This document shows, one piece after another, positions 7,217 to 16,729 of a DNA stretch of 64,000 nucleotides. The position numbers were made by a program, and so were the translations under genes. The notes below the pieces were generated by a model. That model saw nothing but the letters and a program-made list of their open reading frames with translations, was not told where the DNA came from and made no database searches. The stretch lies in assembly GCA_050123275.1 (NCBI GenBank), contig JASFHK010000001.1, positions 186,001 through 250,000 of the forward strand, read 5' to 3'. Each line of letters opens with the position of its first letter. Position 1 is the stretch's first letter. The DNA is from E44-bin88 sp050123275 (GTDB lineage: Bacteria; Chloroflexota; Dehalococcoidia; Dehalococcoidales; BS750m-G39).

Positions 7217-7512
7217 TGAGTTTTGAAGACAAGCAACTCCAGTGCTCCGATTGCGGAGCCGAGTTCACCTTCAGTGCTGAAGAGCAGGAGCTCTTCCAGT
7301 CCCGAGGCTACACCAACGAGCCGAAGCGATGTCCGGAGTGCCGTCAGGCACGGAAATCGGAACGCAACGGCAGCAGCTACGGAGCCCCGCGCCAGATGTT
7401 CCCCGCTACCTGTGCTGAGTGCGGCCAGGCCACCGAAGTCCCATTTCAACCTCGCGGCGACAGGCCGGTTTACTGCAGCGATTGCTACCGTAAAATCAGA
7501 CCCAGCCGATAG
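7216..7512 (+). CDS. Double zinc-ribbon protein, paralogue 1
   Basis: A 98-residue protein with two zinc ribbons. The first (10-50: CSDCG...CPECR with F.FS..EQE.F...GY.NEPKRC between) fits the zf-trcl type; the second (about 65-92: CAECG...VYCSDCY) is a CxxC/CxxCF type. The start is TTG, fixed by GAGGAGG eight bases upstream. It heads an apparent operon with two RRM proteins and a DEAD-box helicase, so a role in RNA metabolism or stress adaptation is likely but not shown. A close paralogue lies at 59590. Confidence 0.85.
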   Translation: MSFEDKQLQCSDCGAEFTFSAEEQELFQSRGYTNEPKRCPECRQARKSERNGSSYGAPRQMFPATCAECGQATEVPFQPRGDRPVYCSDCYRKIRPSR

Positions 7513-7614
7513 TTGACTAAAGCCGTAAGTCGCATCCGGGCCGGGTGACCGGCACGGGTGCAGCCCGGCTTAACAGGGAGAACCGGGAACAAAATCCGAT
7601 ATAAGGGGGCATTT

Positions 7615-7950
7615 ATGAAACTCTATGTAGGCAATCTATCCTACGATGTCAGCGAGGACGAGCTGGCGGCGGAATTCGGCAGCTACGGCGAGGTGTCATC
7701 CATCGCCATTCCCTCTGACAGAGTCAGCGGGCGGCCCCGGGGCTTTGCCTTCGTGGAAATGGCCTCGAAAGCCGAAGCCGAAGCCGCTATCGAGGGGCTT
7801 AACGGCAAGACTTTTAAAGACCGGACCATCGTGGTCAACGAGTCCCGGCCCCGTTCCGATAACAGGGGCGGCGGCTATGGCAACCGGGGTGGTGGCTATA
7901 ACCGGGGTGGCGGTGGTCGCTCGGGCGGTGGCCGGCCGCGAAGATACTAG
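7615..7950 (+). CDS. RRM-type RNA-binding protein with Gly/Arg tail
   Basis: A 111-residue protein with one RNA recognition motif: RNP2 LYVGNL (2-7) and RNP1 RGFAFVEM (about 41-48). After the RRM (about 80 residues) comes a GGGYGNRGGGY..GGGGRSGGG tail, like the glycine-rich Rbp proteins of cyanobacteria that rise in the cold and bind single-stranded RNA. ATG 7615 is chosen over an upstream GTG because the RRM begins right there. It is the first of two tandem RRM genes. Confidence 0.92.
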   Translation: MKLYVGNLSYDVSEDELAAEFGSYGEVSSIAIPSDRVSGRPRGFAFVEMASKAEAEAAIEGLNGKTFKDRTIVVNESRPRSDNRGGGYGNRGGGYNRGGGGRSGGGRPRRY

Positions 7951-8051
7951 GCAACGCGGCTGATTAAATCGGCGACGATGCCGCCCGAAGCCTCGGGCTG
8001 GCTTGCCCGTGACCATCGGGGCTAACCCGGTTTGGCAAAATAGGGGGTACC

Positions 8052-8381
8052 ATGATTATATACGTGGGCAACCTGGCGCTGGAAACGACCGCGGACGAGC
8101 TGCGCCGGGAGTTCGCTGAATTCGGAGAGGTGCTGTCGGTAAGTGTGACCAACGATAGCTATATCGGCAGCGGCCAGCCGAGAGGCTACGGCTACGTCGA
8201 GATGGCCTCGAAAGCCGAAGGCAGCGCCGCTGTTGCCCGCCTCGAAGGCAAAAGGTTGCGGCAACGGGCGATAACCGTTGTCGAAGCCCTGCCCCTATCG
8301 GATAGACCCAAAACTGATTCACCCAATATCAGGAAAAATAAAAGAAATCAAAAAAGAGAAAGAAAATACCAGATGATTTGA
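8052..8381 (+). CDS. RRM-type RNA-binding protein, second copy
   Basis: A 109-residue RRM protein: RNP2 IYVGNL (3-8) and RNP1 RGYGYVEM (about 44-51), followed by a lysine/arginine-rich tail (KNKRNQKRERKY) instead of the glycine-rich tail of its neighbour. The segment VEMASKAE is identical in both proteins, pointing to a tandem duplication. It probably binds RNA; the basic tail suggests weaker sequence specificity. Its ribosome binding site is AGGGGG. Confidence 0.9.
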   Translation: MIIYVGNLALETTADELRREFAEFGEVLSVSVTNDSYIGSGQPRGYGYVEMASKAEGSAAVARLEGKRLRQRAITVVEALPLSDRPKTDSPNIRKNKRNQKRERKYQMI

Positions 8382-8435
8382 GCCACCCGACCTGCTACTC
8401 AGGCTCTTGACTCATATTTCATACCAAGGAGTTAA

Positions 8436-9662
<1,227 letters not shown>

Positions 9663-9684
9663 GAAACATCTCCGGCGCTAAAAC

Positions 9685-9718
9685 AAAGCCTCCCGTTCGG
9701 GGGAGGCTTTTCTTTTTG
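9685..9718. terminator. Rho-independent terminator, probably bidirectional
   Basis: A 10-bp perfect stem AAAGCCTCCC/GGGAGGCTTT with a GTTCGG loop, followed by TCTTTTT on the plus strand and TTTGTTTT on the minus strand. It separates the helicase gene from the convergent lipoprotein gene. Confidence 0.85.
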
Positions 9719-9733
9719 GTTTCTCTTGCTTCC

Positions 9734-10528
9734 CTATTCCGCTGGCATTGGCGCTATCGGGGTTATCTTGGCCACGCGGTTTTCCTCGAGGAGAACGCTG
9801 ATAAGAACGCCCTCCACCTCACCGCTGACATGTTGCGGCTCGCTCTGATAGCGGGGCAGTTCCATATCAATGACGTATATTTCAGCGAACTCGATTTCGA
9901 AAGCCATGCCCAGCTTGGTGCTGCCGCTGTGCCAGACGCCGATTTTGTCGTCGGGGGCGATTTCGTATTCCTTCCCGGCCAGCAGCTGCTGCACGGTGGG
10001 GTCGGCCAGGGCAATGGCTACGGCGCGCTCTTTATCTTCGGGCGTGGCTTCGGGGATTCCCGCCTGCCCCGCTTCGTAGGTCATTTCGGCGACCAGGTTT
10101 TCTTCTCGGTCGATGGTGAGGTAGTACTTGTCGCCGTAGCCGATATTCAGGACGCCCAAGTACTCCTCGATGAGGCTCGAATCTTGGCGCCCGCCATCCA
10201 ACCAGGCGCTGAATTCACCCGGCGTCATCTCGTCTTTAAGACGCACGCCCACTGCTAGGTTAAAGTCCTGGTTTTCAACAGTGTGCCCATCCACGGTGAA
10301 GCTGTAGTCTTTACCCTCAAGCAGCGCCTGCACTTTAGGGTCGGCTAGCACGATTTGCTCTAGCTCGGCTTCCAGTTCCGGGCAGACCCCGTAGAAATCT
10401 CCGGAGGGGGAGCTCGGGTTCGGCGGTGCCTCCGCCGCTTCTTCCGCGCTGCAGCCCGGCAGCATTATGCCGAGCGTTAACAATCCTACCAAGGCTATCG
10501 GAATGGTGAATCTCATAATTCGCCCCAT
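9734..10528 (-). CDS. Lipoprotein with an internal duplication
   Basis: A 264-residue secreted lipoprotein: signal peptide with lipobox LPGC (about 23-26), then a Pro/Ser-rich linker. Two homologous units follow: one starting LADPKVQALLEGKDY..TVD (about 60) and one starting LADPTVQQLLAGKEYEIAPD (about 170), each continuing into a beta-rich stretch that recalls PepSY-like modules. The protein would sit on the outer face of the membrane; its ligand is unknown. The start may instead be the second ATG at 10516. It follows the DUF6653-type gene in the same direction. Confidence 0.75.
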   Translation of the reverse strand: MGRIMRFTIPIALVGLLTLGIMLPGCSAEEAAEAPPNPSSPSGDFYGVCPELEAELEQIVLADPKVQALLEGKDYSFTVDGHTVENQDFNLAVGVRLKDEMTPGEFSAWLDGGRQDSSLIEEYLGVLNIGYGDKYYLTIDREENLVAEMTYEAGQAGIPEATPEDKERAVAIALADPTVQQLLAGKEYEIAPDDKIGVWHSGSTKLGMAFEIEFAEIYVIDMELPRYQSEPQHVSGEVEGVLISVLLEENRVAKITPIAPMPAE

Positions 10529-10546
10529 TCTATCACCCCTATGGAA

Positions 10547-11050
10547 CTAGTATAACCATTTTTCGTATTCAGGCAAATGCTTCATGTCTTCGTAGAGCCA
10601 GACCATTCTGTCCAGATACCAGCTCTTGCCTAAATATGTAAGAGCTACTCCCAGTATGGCCGGCCACATTAAAAGGGCGACTATGCCCCAGATTGTCAGC
10701 ACCACCCCAATAAACGAAATACCGTTGAGAATATTGGGCATGGTCTTGTGATGCGCGGGGACATCTATTTTATCCCGGTTCGCCCACACCCTTTCTCCCA
10801 GCACCGATTTCGACGCCCAGTTGTTGGTCGATTTGGCTTTGGGAAACACTAGCGGGTTGAAGAACGTCCAGGCCAGCGAAATTACCGCCGGTATCAGGCA
10901 CCACCAGCCTATCCAGACCCGGCTCCAGAACGCCAGGACGATTATAGGTAAGACCGAATATCTGGTCCATACGCTCCATGGGTTGGCGTGCTTCATCCAG
11001 TTTTCGTCGTTAAGCCGGAATACACCGGCTATGTTCTTTTCAAGCGACAT
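10547..11050 (-). CDS. DUF6653-like membrane protein
   Basis: A 167-residue protein rich in tryptophan with about four membrane segments (about 30-48, 50-68, 110-128, 130-145) and a C-terminal EDMKHLPEYEKWLY. WMKHANPWSVWTRY and the NPLVFPKA motif fit the DUF6653 family, which has no known function. GAGG lies seven bases before ATG 11050. Confidence 0.75.
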   Translation of the reverse strand: MSLEKNIAGVFRLNDENWMKHANPWSVWTRYSVLPIIVLAFWSRVWIGWWCLIPAVISLAWTFFNPLVFPKAKSTNNWASKSVLGERVWANRDKIDVPAHHKTMPNILNGISFIGVVLTIWGIVALLMWPAILGVALTYLGKSWYLDRMVWLYEDMKHLPEYEKWLY

Positions 11051-11116
11051 GTCTTGCCTCTTTCCTGATTAGCTATGACGTATATTACAGCGGGAAATAA
11101 CGATTATCAATAATCC

Positions 11117-11125
11117 TGCTATAAT
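11117..11125 (+). promoter_or_regulatory. Extended -10 element of the nfeD-like gene
   Basis: TGC followed by a perfect TATAAT (11120-11125), no clear -35 box. Only nine bases lie between it and the ATG at 11135, and there is no ribosome binding site, so the message is predicted to be leaderless. Confidence 0.55.
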
Positions 11126-11134
11126 AATACCGCC

Positions 11135-11536
11135 ATGATGACCACTCGCCTTATCATCGCTATCATTACCACCGCTTTGGAAGAGGCCGCCATCGCCGCT
11201 ATCGGCATCTGGCTGCTGCCCAAAGTCGACATTCACATACCCCTGTTCGCGGTCATTCTCATCATGTTTGCCTGGCTGGCCTTCGCCGTTTTTTCCTACC
11301 AGATGGGCACCCGCGCGCTTATGAGGAAGCCGCACGTCGGCCTGTCCGACATGGTGGGCAGCCGGGGGGAGGTGGTCAAGCCCCTCGACCCCGAGGGCAT
11401 GGTTAGAATCAAGGGCGAGACCTGGAAGGCGAAGGCGGCGGGCCGTAAGATAGAAAGCGGCGTGGTCGTGGTTGTGGTCGGGCAAAAGGGCTTGAAGCTC
11501 ATCGTGGAGCGGGACAGGCCTTCCTCAAGGCCCTGA
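11135..11536 (+). CDS. NfeD-family membrane protein
   Basis: A 133-residue protein with two N-terminal membrane helices (about 4-26 and 33-54) and a C-terminal OB-fold domain (about 68-128: VGSRGEVVKPLDPEGMVRIKGETWKA.A), the layout of short NfeD proteins. Family members act in membrane quality control, often with a stomatin-like partner or serine protease; neither is encoded here. It lies alone, convergent with the next gene. Confidence 0.82.
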   Translation: MMTTRLIIAIITTALEEAAIAAIGIWLLPKVDIHIPLFAVILIMFAWLAFAVFSYQMGTRALMRKPHVGLSDMVGSRGEVVKPLDPEGMVRIKGETWKAKAAGRKIESGVVVVVVGQKGLKLIVERDRPSSRP

Positions 11537-11537
11537 T

Positions 11538-12452
11538 TTAATAGCTGTCCATGTATTCGTCCCGCTTGTAGAAGAAGGAGACGATGACCATGGCTATCCC
11601 CACCGCGGTCAGGGCGGCGCTGTAAATATAGAGCGACATGAACACGTCGGTGACGGTGTGCGACGCCCAGGCCTGGATGGTGGCGGGCAGGTCCATATCG
11701 GCATTGGCCAGTGCGCTGACGGCAAAGCTGCGGGCGACGAAGGCGCCCACCAGGCTGACCACGCCCACGCCGAGGAAGGTAAAGCCTATCTGGCGGCAGC
11801 TGCCCCGGACTTCGCGGTAGACCAGTATCATGAGCAGGATGAGCAGCAGGATAAAAGCGATGAGCAGGATAAAGCCCAGGTTAAAGTAGCCGACGTACTG
11901 CTTGGCGCGCTCGATTTGCTCCACGGCCTCGGCGCCGAGCAGGCTTTCATCCAGCTCCAACTCCGACGGGATTTCCTCTTCTATCATGTCGTAGTATTTG
12001 TTGAACTCGACCTCGATCTCTTCGGCATTCAGCCCGAGGAGTTCCACCGGCGGCGAGTCAATGACAGCGTCGAGCAGGTTGTCGCGGAAGCTTTCCATCA
12101 TTGTCTCCAGCGAGATTATTACGCCTAAGGTCTGGCTCCGCCCCTCGATGTAGTCGTAGAAGATATGGATGCCGTGGCGCGTTTGCTCCTTGAGCCAGGG
12201 CTCGATTTCGCCGACGGTGTGTTGCAGGACGGGACGGAGAAGGTCGCCCAGGAAGTCCGCCGCCTCTTCGGGAACGTGCTCGATAATCAGCTCGTCGGTC
12301 ACCTCGACCAGGTCGATTTCATCGATACGGTCGGCGATAAAGTCGGCGCTGAGGGCGCTCTGGTTCACCGTCAGCGCCACGCCGAAGACGAGCAGCGACA
12401 GAGAGAGAAAAATCCCCAGAAAGACCAGCGCGACGATCTTAAAGGCTTTCAT
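11538..12452 (-). CDS. Hypothetical multi-pass membrane protein
   Basis: A 304-residue protein: an N-terminal membrane helix (about 5-27), a long acidic extracytoplasmic helical region (about 30-190), then three membrane helices near 195-217, 225-250 and 270-295, ending KRDEYMDSY. I do not recognise the family. ATG 12452 is chosen over an upstream in-frame TTG because an extended -10 promoter lies just before it; the transcript is predicted to be leaderless. Confidence 0.7.
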   Translation of the reverse strand: MKAFKIVALVFLGIFLSLSLLVFGVALTVNQSALSADFIADRIDEIDLVEVTDELIIEHVPEEAADFLGDLLRPVLQHTVGEIEPWLKEQTRHGIHIFYDYIEGRSQTLGVIISLETMMESFRDNLLDAVIDSPPVELLGLNAEEIEVEFNKYYDMIEEEIPSELELDESLLGAEAVEQIERAKQYVGYFNLGFILLIAFILLLILLMILVYREVRGSCRQIGFTFLGVGVVSLVGAFVARSFAVSALANADMDLPATIQAWASHTVTDVFMSLYIYSAALTAVGIAMVIVSFFYKRDEYMDSY

Positions 12453-12460
12453 TGGGGGGC

Positions 12461-12489
12461 ATTGTAGCACTGGATTGCCGCCAGCGCAA
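12461..12489 (-). promoter_or_regulatory. Extended -10 promoter of the membrane protein gene
   Basis: On the minus strand TTGCGC (12489-12484), 17-base spacer ending in TGC, and TACAAT (12466-12461); eight bases then separate it from the ATG. Confidence 0.5.
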
Positions 12490-12493
12490 GAGG

Positions 12494-13210
12494 TTAGCTG
12501 CCCAGGGGGCAAAAACGCTGCAGGCCCTCGAGCTCGGCGGCGCCGGCGATGGTGACGCCGTAGAAGACGACCGGCTTGCCGACTAGGAACTGGTCGATGG
12601 TGTCGTTGACGATGGTGGTACCGGTGACCAGCACTATGTCGCCCCAGTCCAGGTTCTCTTTAGTGCGGGCGGGGTCGTCGATAACAACCCCGAACTTTTC
12701 CTGGCCGATGTTCTTGGCGTCCATATCGGTCACCCTCATCTCGAAGTGCGGGGCCAGCGCCTCCACCATGCGGGGCTGGAAGCCGACCATGGCTATCTTG
12801 GGCTGGCCGTAGTTTTCCCGGATGTATTCCACCAGCTCGGTAGCGCACTGGCGCGGCTGGGCGTCCCTGCAGTGCACCGTCCGCCCGGCCATGCCCAGGT
12901 AGTTGAGCACGGCGTTGAGGGTGGCGATGAATACCGCCCGGCGGAAGTTGTTGGTCAGCTCCATCTGGGCGATATCCAGCAGCTGCCCGCTGAAGTTGCC
13001 GTAGCGGTCGGTGAAGGCGTGTCCTTTAGACCCCCGGAACTCGGCCTGCATCAGCCGTTCCTCTCCCGCTATCAGGGGGTAGTCCTTGTCATCGGGGTTG
13101 CCGATGGCCTGCTCCGGGGTCAGCGCCGCCGCGGTGACGATGACCTTTTCTCCCTCCAGGCCGCGTTCTTTTATCAGCTTGATGAACTTTTCGCGTAAGG
13201 TGTCGTGCAT
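12494..13210 (-). CDS. DUF364/DUF4213-type putative heavy-metal chelation protein
   Basis: A 238-residue protein matching the two-part DUF4213-DUF364 layout: an N-terminal segment (about 1-85, with GKGHAFTDRYGNF-like text at 65-85) and a C-terminal Rossmann-like domain (IAMVGFQPRMVEALAPHF, about 127-144; DIVLVTGTTIVNDTID, about 188-203; GKPVVFYGVTIAG, about 208-220). Relatives often occur near metal or molybdenum/siderophore genes, but no such neighbours are here. ATG 13210 is preferred to an upstream in-frame start because GGGAG precedes it. Confidence 0.75.
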   Translation of the reverse strand: MHDTLREKFIKLIKERGLEGEKVIVTAAALTPEQAIGNPDDKDYPLIAGEERLMQAEFRGSKGHAFTDRYGNFSGQLLDIAQMELTNNFRRAVFIATLNAVLNYLGMAGRTVHCRDAQPRQCATELVEYIRENYGQPKIAMVGFQPRMVEALAPHFEMRVTDMDAKNIGQEKFGVVIDDPARTKENLDWGDIVLVTGTTIVNDTIDQFLVGKPVVFYGVTIAGAAELEGLQRFCPLGS

Positions 13211-13275
13211 GGTTTTCTCCCGCCCTAATGTTACTAGATAGGGGACTACGATGTCTAATCGTGCTATCTTTTCTG

Positions 13276-13302
13276 TCATTGCGAGCGGAGCGAAGCAATC
13301 TC
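13276..13302. repeat. TCATTGCGAG...GCAATCTC palindromic repeat
   Basis: TCATTGCGAGCGGAGCGAAG followed by CAATCTC has the ATTGC...GCAAT arms of a short dispersed repeat found in many bacterial genomes. A degraded right half (GAAGGACGAAGCAATCTC) occurs at 32023-32040, again directly before the larger repeat. Confidence 0.6.
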
Positions 13303-13305
13303 CTC

Positions 13306-13485
13306 CCCACTCTGTCAGCCAACGTTATTTCTTGCCCACCCCGTACCCACCCTACAAAGGTTAAACCTCTATAAACTTCTTATTGGGTTATGCCTCTTTC
13401 CTCCGTATGGGGAGTTTAAGAGGGGCGTAGCCCCTCTTTATACCTTAAAAGGGTGGAGGGTGGGAATAGATAAAATGGGGGGGGC
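13306..13485. repeat. MITE-like intergenic repeat, copy A
   Basis: This fills the 324-base gap between the DUF364 gene and tlyA. It has a C-rich left end (CCCCACTCTGTCAGC), the C-rich G-quadruplex complement CCCACCCCGTACCCACCC (13335-13352), hairpin 2 AGGTT-A-AACCT (13358-13368), hairpin 1 AAGAGGGGC-GTA-GCCCCTCTT (13418-13438) and a G-rich right end (13451-13485). It aligns along its length with the reverse complements of copies C and D. No coding potential. Confidence 0.75.
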
Positions 13486-13497
13486 AGAAATCCATTC

Positions 13498-13527
13498 TTG
13501 CTTTCTCCCTTGCCCGCTTGCTATGAT
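13498..13527 (+). promoter_or_regulatory. Promoter of tlyA
   Basis: TTGCTT (13498-13503), 18-base spacer ending in TGC, TATGAT (13522-13527). The predicted start of transcription coincides with a GTG codon at 13535, making tlyA leaderless; the ATG at 13523 overlaps the -10 box and cannot be in this transcript. Confidence 0.6.
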
Positions 13528-13534
13528 AACCAGC

Positions 13535-14260
13535 GTGGTTAAGCGCAGAATCGACGGCCTGATAGTGGAACGGGGCCTGGCCGAAAGCCGGGCCAAGGCC
13601 CAGGCTTTGATTATGGCCGGTGAGGTGAAGGTGGCGGGCAAGGCTGGTCTCAAGCCGGGGACGCTGGTGCCCGAAGACGCCGAAATCACTTTGCTCAAAC
13701 CGCCTCCCTTCGTCGGGCGCGGCGGCATCAAGCTGGAACACGCCCTCGACCATTTCCGGCTCGACGTTGCGGATAAAACAGCCGCCGACATCGGCGCCTC
13801 GACGGGGGGCTTTACCGACTGCCTTTTGCAAAGGGGAGCCGGCCGCGTTTACGCCGTAGACGTCGGCTACGGGCAGCTGGACTACAAATTGCGCCGGGAC
13901 GAACGGGTGGTGGTCATGGAAAGGGTCAACGCCCGCTACCCGATAGCTTTGCCGGAAAAAGTTGATTTGGCCACCATCGACCTTTCCTTTATCTCGGTGC
14001 AAAAAGTGATACCCTCGGTATCCAAACTGCTCAAGGACGGCGGCTACCTGCTGGTGCTGCTCAAGCCGCAGTTCGAGGCGAAGCGGGAGGAGGTGGGGAA
14101 GGGGGGTATCGTCAAAAATCCACTGGTCCACGCCCGCGTTATCGGGCGTTTCGTCGCCTGGGCGGTGCAAAACGGCTTTAGACTGGGCGGGCTGACGGCT
14201 TCGCCCATCCTGGGCGCCGAGGGAAATAGAGAGTTCTTTAGTCTGTTGAGGTTGACATAA
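13535..14260 (+). CDS. tlyA: TlyA-family rRNA 2'-O-methyltransferase / hemolysin-like
   Basis: About 241 residues: an N-terminal S4 RNA-binding domain (KRRIDGLIVERGLAESRAKA, 3-22) and a FtsJ-type SAM methyltransferase with motif I DIGASTGGFTDCL (about 84-96), DLSFIS (about 148-153) and KPQFEA..EEVGKGGIV (about 180-198). Family members methylate cytidine ribose in 16S and 23S rRNA. The start is moved to GTG 13535, which fits both the promoter and the usual N-terminus. Its stop overlaps the next start by one base. Confidence 0.9.
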   Translation: MVKRRIDGLIVERGLAESRAKAQALIMAGEVKVAGKAGLKPGTLVPEDAEITLLKPPPFVGRGGIKLEHALDHFRLDVADKTAADIGASTGGFTDCLLQRGAGRVYAVDVGYGQLDYKLRRDERVVVMERVNARYPIALPEKVDLATIDLSFISVQKVIPSVSKLLKDGGYLLVLLKPQFEAKREEVGKGGIVKNPLVHARVIGRFVAWAVQNGFRLGGLTASPILGAEGNREFFSLLRLT

Positions 14261-15009
14261 TGCAAATTGAAACAGTGAATCTGAAAGCGGAAAACATTGA
14301 TATCGTCGGCCAGCTTTACCTGCCCGCGGGCAAAGCGCCTTACCCCACAGTATGCGCCTGTCACGGCATCCCCGCCGGTGCTCCCGAACCCAACGACAGG
14401 GGCTACACCTCCTTAGCGGAGTACCTCTGCGCCGAGGGCCTGGCCGCGTTCATCTTCAACTTCCGGGGGACGGGCGCCAGCGGCGGCAATATCGATATGC
14501 CCGGCTGGGCCGTTGACCTCGAAGCTGCGCTCGACTACCTTTCCGCTTCGGATAAAGTGGACAAGTCGCGCCTCTGGCTGCTCGGCTTCAGCGGTGGGGC
14601 GGCGGTTTCCGTTTATGTGGCGGCTAAAGACAGCCGGGTGAAGGCGGTAGTCGGCGGCGCCTGCCCCGCCGCGTTCGGCGACTGGACCAGCAGCGACCCG
14701 CTGCCACTTATCGAGCGCTTCCGCGACATCGGCGCCATTCGCGACAGCGCTTTTCCCGCTTCACCTCAAGATTGGCTCGACGGCTTCCGCCGCATTAAGC
14801 CGCTGGAATATGTCGGCCTTATCTCCCCCCGCCCCCTGCTCCTCGTCCACGGTGACCGGGACGACGTCGTTTCCCTCGATGACGCCTACAGGCTCTACGC
14901 CGGGGCCGGCGAGCCCAAAGAGCTGGCCGTCATCGAGGGCGCCGGGCACCGTCTGCGCCACGATGAAAAAGCGATGAAAACAATCCTGGACTGGCTCAAA
15001 GCGCTGTAG
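14260..15009 (+). CDS. Alpha/beta hydrolase
   Basis: A 249-residue alpha/beta hydrolase. The oxyanion region is ACHGIPAG (about 31-38), the nucleophile elbow is GFSGG with Ser (about 110), the acid is in HGDRDDVVS (about 198-206) and the histidine in GAGHRL (about 229-234). The substrate is unknown; the fold covers dienelactone-hydrolase-like and peptidase S9-like esterases. It is translationally coupled to tlyA. Confidence 0.88.
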   Translation: MQIETVNLKAENIDIVGQLYLPAGKAPYPTVCACHGIPAGAPEPNDRGYTSLAEYLCAEGLAAFIFNFRGTGASGGNIDMPGWAVDLEAALDYLSASDKVDKSRLWLLGFSGGAAVSVYVAAKDSRVKAVVGGACPAAFGDWTSSDPLPLIERFRDIGAIRDSAFPASPQDWLDGFRRIKPLEYVGLISPRPLLLVHGDRDDVVSLDDAYRLYAGAGEPKELAVIEGAGHRLRHDEKAMKTILDWLKAL

Positions 15010-15016
15010 TTTTTCT

Positions 15017-15152
15017 TCCCACCCTACAGAGGTGTAACCTCTATATACTTCTCTTTCCCCACCCCACTCTGTTAGCGAACGGCCTTCTGTCCCACCCAGC
15101 CCGCCCTTAGAGGGGATTCTCCCTCTAGAATTCCTTCCGGGTTACGCCGCCC
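15017..15152. repeat. MITE-like intergenic repeat, copy B (two partial copies)
   Basis: This lies in the 292-base gap before purF. Copy B1 (15017-15060) has CCCACCCTAC and hairpin AGAGGT-GTA-ACCTCT (15028-15042). Copy B2 (15057-15152) begins with the left-end motif CCCCACTCTGTTAGCGAACG, carries hairpin TAGAGGG-GATTCT-CCCTCTA (15108-15127) and ends GGGTTACGCC, which aligns with GGGTTATGCC of copy A. Both lack the right half. Confidence 0.65.
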
Positions 15153-15229
15153 CAGCCCGCCCTGTGGATTTCTTTCCTGGTACTATTGGCGTTACACATT
15201 TCTTTGCACTTTGTCAGGCGTAAGAAAAA

Positions 15230-15258
15230 TTGACCTGTCCCTATGGATTAGGTATAAT
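15230..15258 (+). promoter_or_regulatory. Sigma-70 promoter of purF
   Basis: TTGACC (15230-15235), 17-base spacer, perfect TATAAT (15253-15258). The leader before the TTG start at 15302 is about 37 bases. No PurR-like operator or purine riboswitch was recognised. Confidence 0.8.
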
Positions 15259-15301
15259 TTTAGGGGTGGGGTTAGCTAGGGTGGATTGAGAGGCGAGTAG
15301 C

Positions 15302-16729
15302 TTGCAAGAAAGTTGCGGCGTTTTTGGGGTTTATTCACCCGGAGAAGATGTAGCCCGACTTACCTTTTTTGCTTTATTTGCTCTTCAACACCGCGGTCAG
15401 GAAAGCACCGGCATTGCTACCTCTAACGGTAAGCGGCTACAGGTTTGCGCCGAGCTGGGTCTGGTATCCCAGGTCTTCACCGAGGATTCTTTGAGCCAGC
15501 TGAGCGGCGATTTTGCTATAGGCCATAACCGCTATTCCACCCGCGGCTCCAACCGCATCACCAACGTCCAGCCTCTGGTGGCCGGTAAGGGCGCCAACAC
15601 CATCGCCGTCGCCCATAACGGCAATATCGTTAACGCCGAGCACCTTTACCAGGAGCTTTGCGAGCAGGGTTACAGCTTCCGCGGCTCCACCGATACCGAG
15701 GTACTGGCCAACCTTGTCCTCTCCGCGCCGGCCAAAGACTGGGTGGAAAAGATACGCTATGCTATGCACCGGCTCCAGGGAGCCTACTCCCTGACCATGC
15801 TCACCAATAACAGCCTTTTCGGTGTCCGCGATCCGCTGGGCGTGCGCCCCTTGTGCCTGGGTAAGCTTAACGGCGGCTACGTCATTGCCTCGGAGAGCTG
15901 CGCCCTGGACCACCTCGGCGCCAAGTTCGTGCGTGAAATTGAGCCCGGCGAGATAGTGGCCATCAACGGCGACGGAATTAAAAGCTATAAAGAGAAAACG
16001 GAGCGCAAGGCCCTTTGTGTCTTCGAGTATATCTACTTCGCCCGACCCGATTCGGTGATTAACGGGCGGCTGCTCTACCCGGCGCGGGAGGCGATGGGCG
16101 AGGTCCTCGCCGAGGAGCACCCCGTCGAGGCCGACCTGGTTTTGGGCGTGCCCGACTCGGCTACCGCCGCCGCCATCGGCTACTCGCGCGCCTCGGGCAT
16201 ACCCCTTTGCGAGGGGCTGCTCAAGAACCGTTACGTGGGGCGCACCTTCATCGAGCCCGACCAGCGCATCCGCGACCTCGGCGTCCAGCTTAAATTCAAC
16301 CCGTTGCCCCAGATGCTGGACGGCCAGCGGCTGGTGGTCATCGACGACAGCATCGTCCGCGGCACCACCACCCCCAAGGTGGTCAAGCTGCTCAAGCGGG
16401 CGGGGGCTAAAGAGGTTCACATGCGCATCTGCGCGCCGCCCATCCGCTACCCCTGTTTCTTCGGGGTCGATATGGCCAGCCGCTGGGAGCTGATTGCGGC
16501 CCAGAAGACCATCCCCGAGGTCAGGGACTTTATCGGCGCCGACTCGCTGGGTTACTTGAGCATTGACGGACTGATTAAGGCGATAGGTTTGCCCAAGGAT
16601 ATGTTCTGCCTGGCCTGCTTCACCGGCGACTATCCCATACCCGTACAGATTGAGATGGATAAGCTGGCTCTGGAGACCGGCCTGCCGGCCGAGGAATACA
16701 GCAGCCCCTTTGGCATAAAGCAGGGTTAA
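15302..16729 (+). CDS. purF: Amidophosphoribosyltransferase
   Basis: A 475-residue enzyme that makes 5-phosphoribosylamine from PRPP and glutamine, the first step of purine synthesis. The start is TTG with a four-residue propeptide (MQES) in front of the catalytic N-terminal Cys5, which must be exposed by processing. The class II glutaminase domain (HRGQESTGIA, HNGNIVNA) is followed by the phosphoribosyltransferase domain with the PRPP loop VVIDDSIVRGTT (about 345-356). First gene of the purine cluster. Confidence 0.96.
   Translation: MQESCGVFGVYSPGEDVARLTFFALFALQHRGQESTGIATSNGKRLQVCAELGLVSQVFTEDSLSQLSGDFAIGHNRYSTRGSNRITNVQPLVAGKGANTIAVAHNGNIVNAEHLYQELCEQGYSFRGSTDTEVLANLVLSAPAKDWVEKIRYAMHRLQGAYSLTMLTNNSLFGVRDPLGVRPLCLGKLNGGYVIASESCALDHLGAKFVREIEPGEIVAINGDGIKSYKEKTERKALCVFEYIYFARPDSVINGRLLYPAREAMGEVLAEEHPVEADLVLGVPDSATAAAIGYSRASGIPLCEGLLKNRYVGRTFIEPDQRIRDLGVQLKFNPLPQMLDGQRLVVIDDSIVRGTTTPKVVKLLKRAGAKEVHMRICAPPIRYPCFFGVDMASRWELIAAQKTIPEVRDFIGADSLGYLSIDGLIKAIGLPKDMFCLACFTGDYPIPVQIEMDKLALETGLPAEEYSSPFGIKQG

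Noticed and set aside
15437..16420. 327-codon minus-strand frame opposite purF
   Set aside because: Antisense shadow; no domain, no ribosome binding site, purF is unambiguous.
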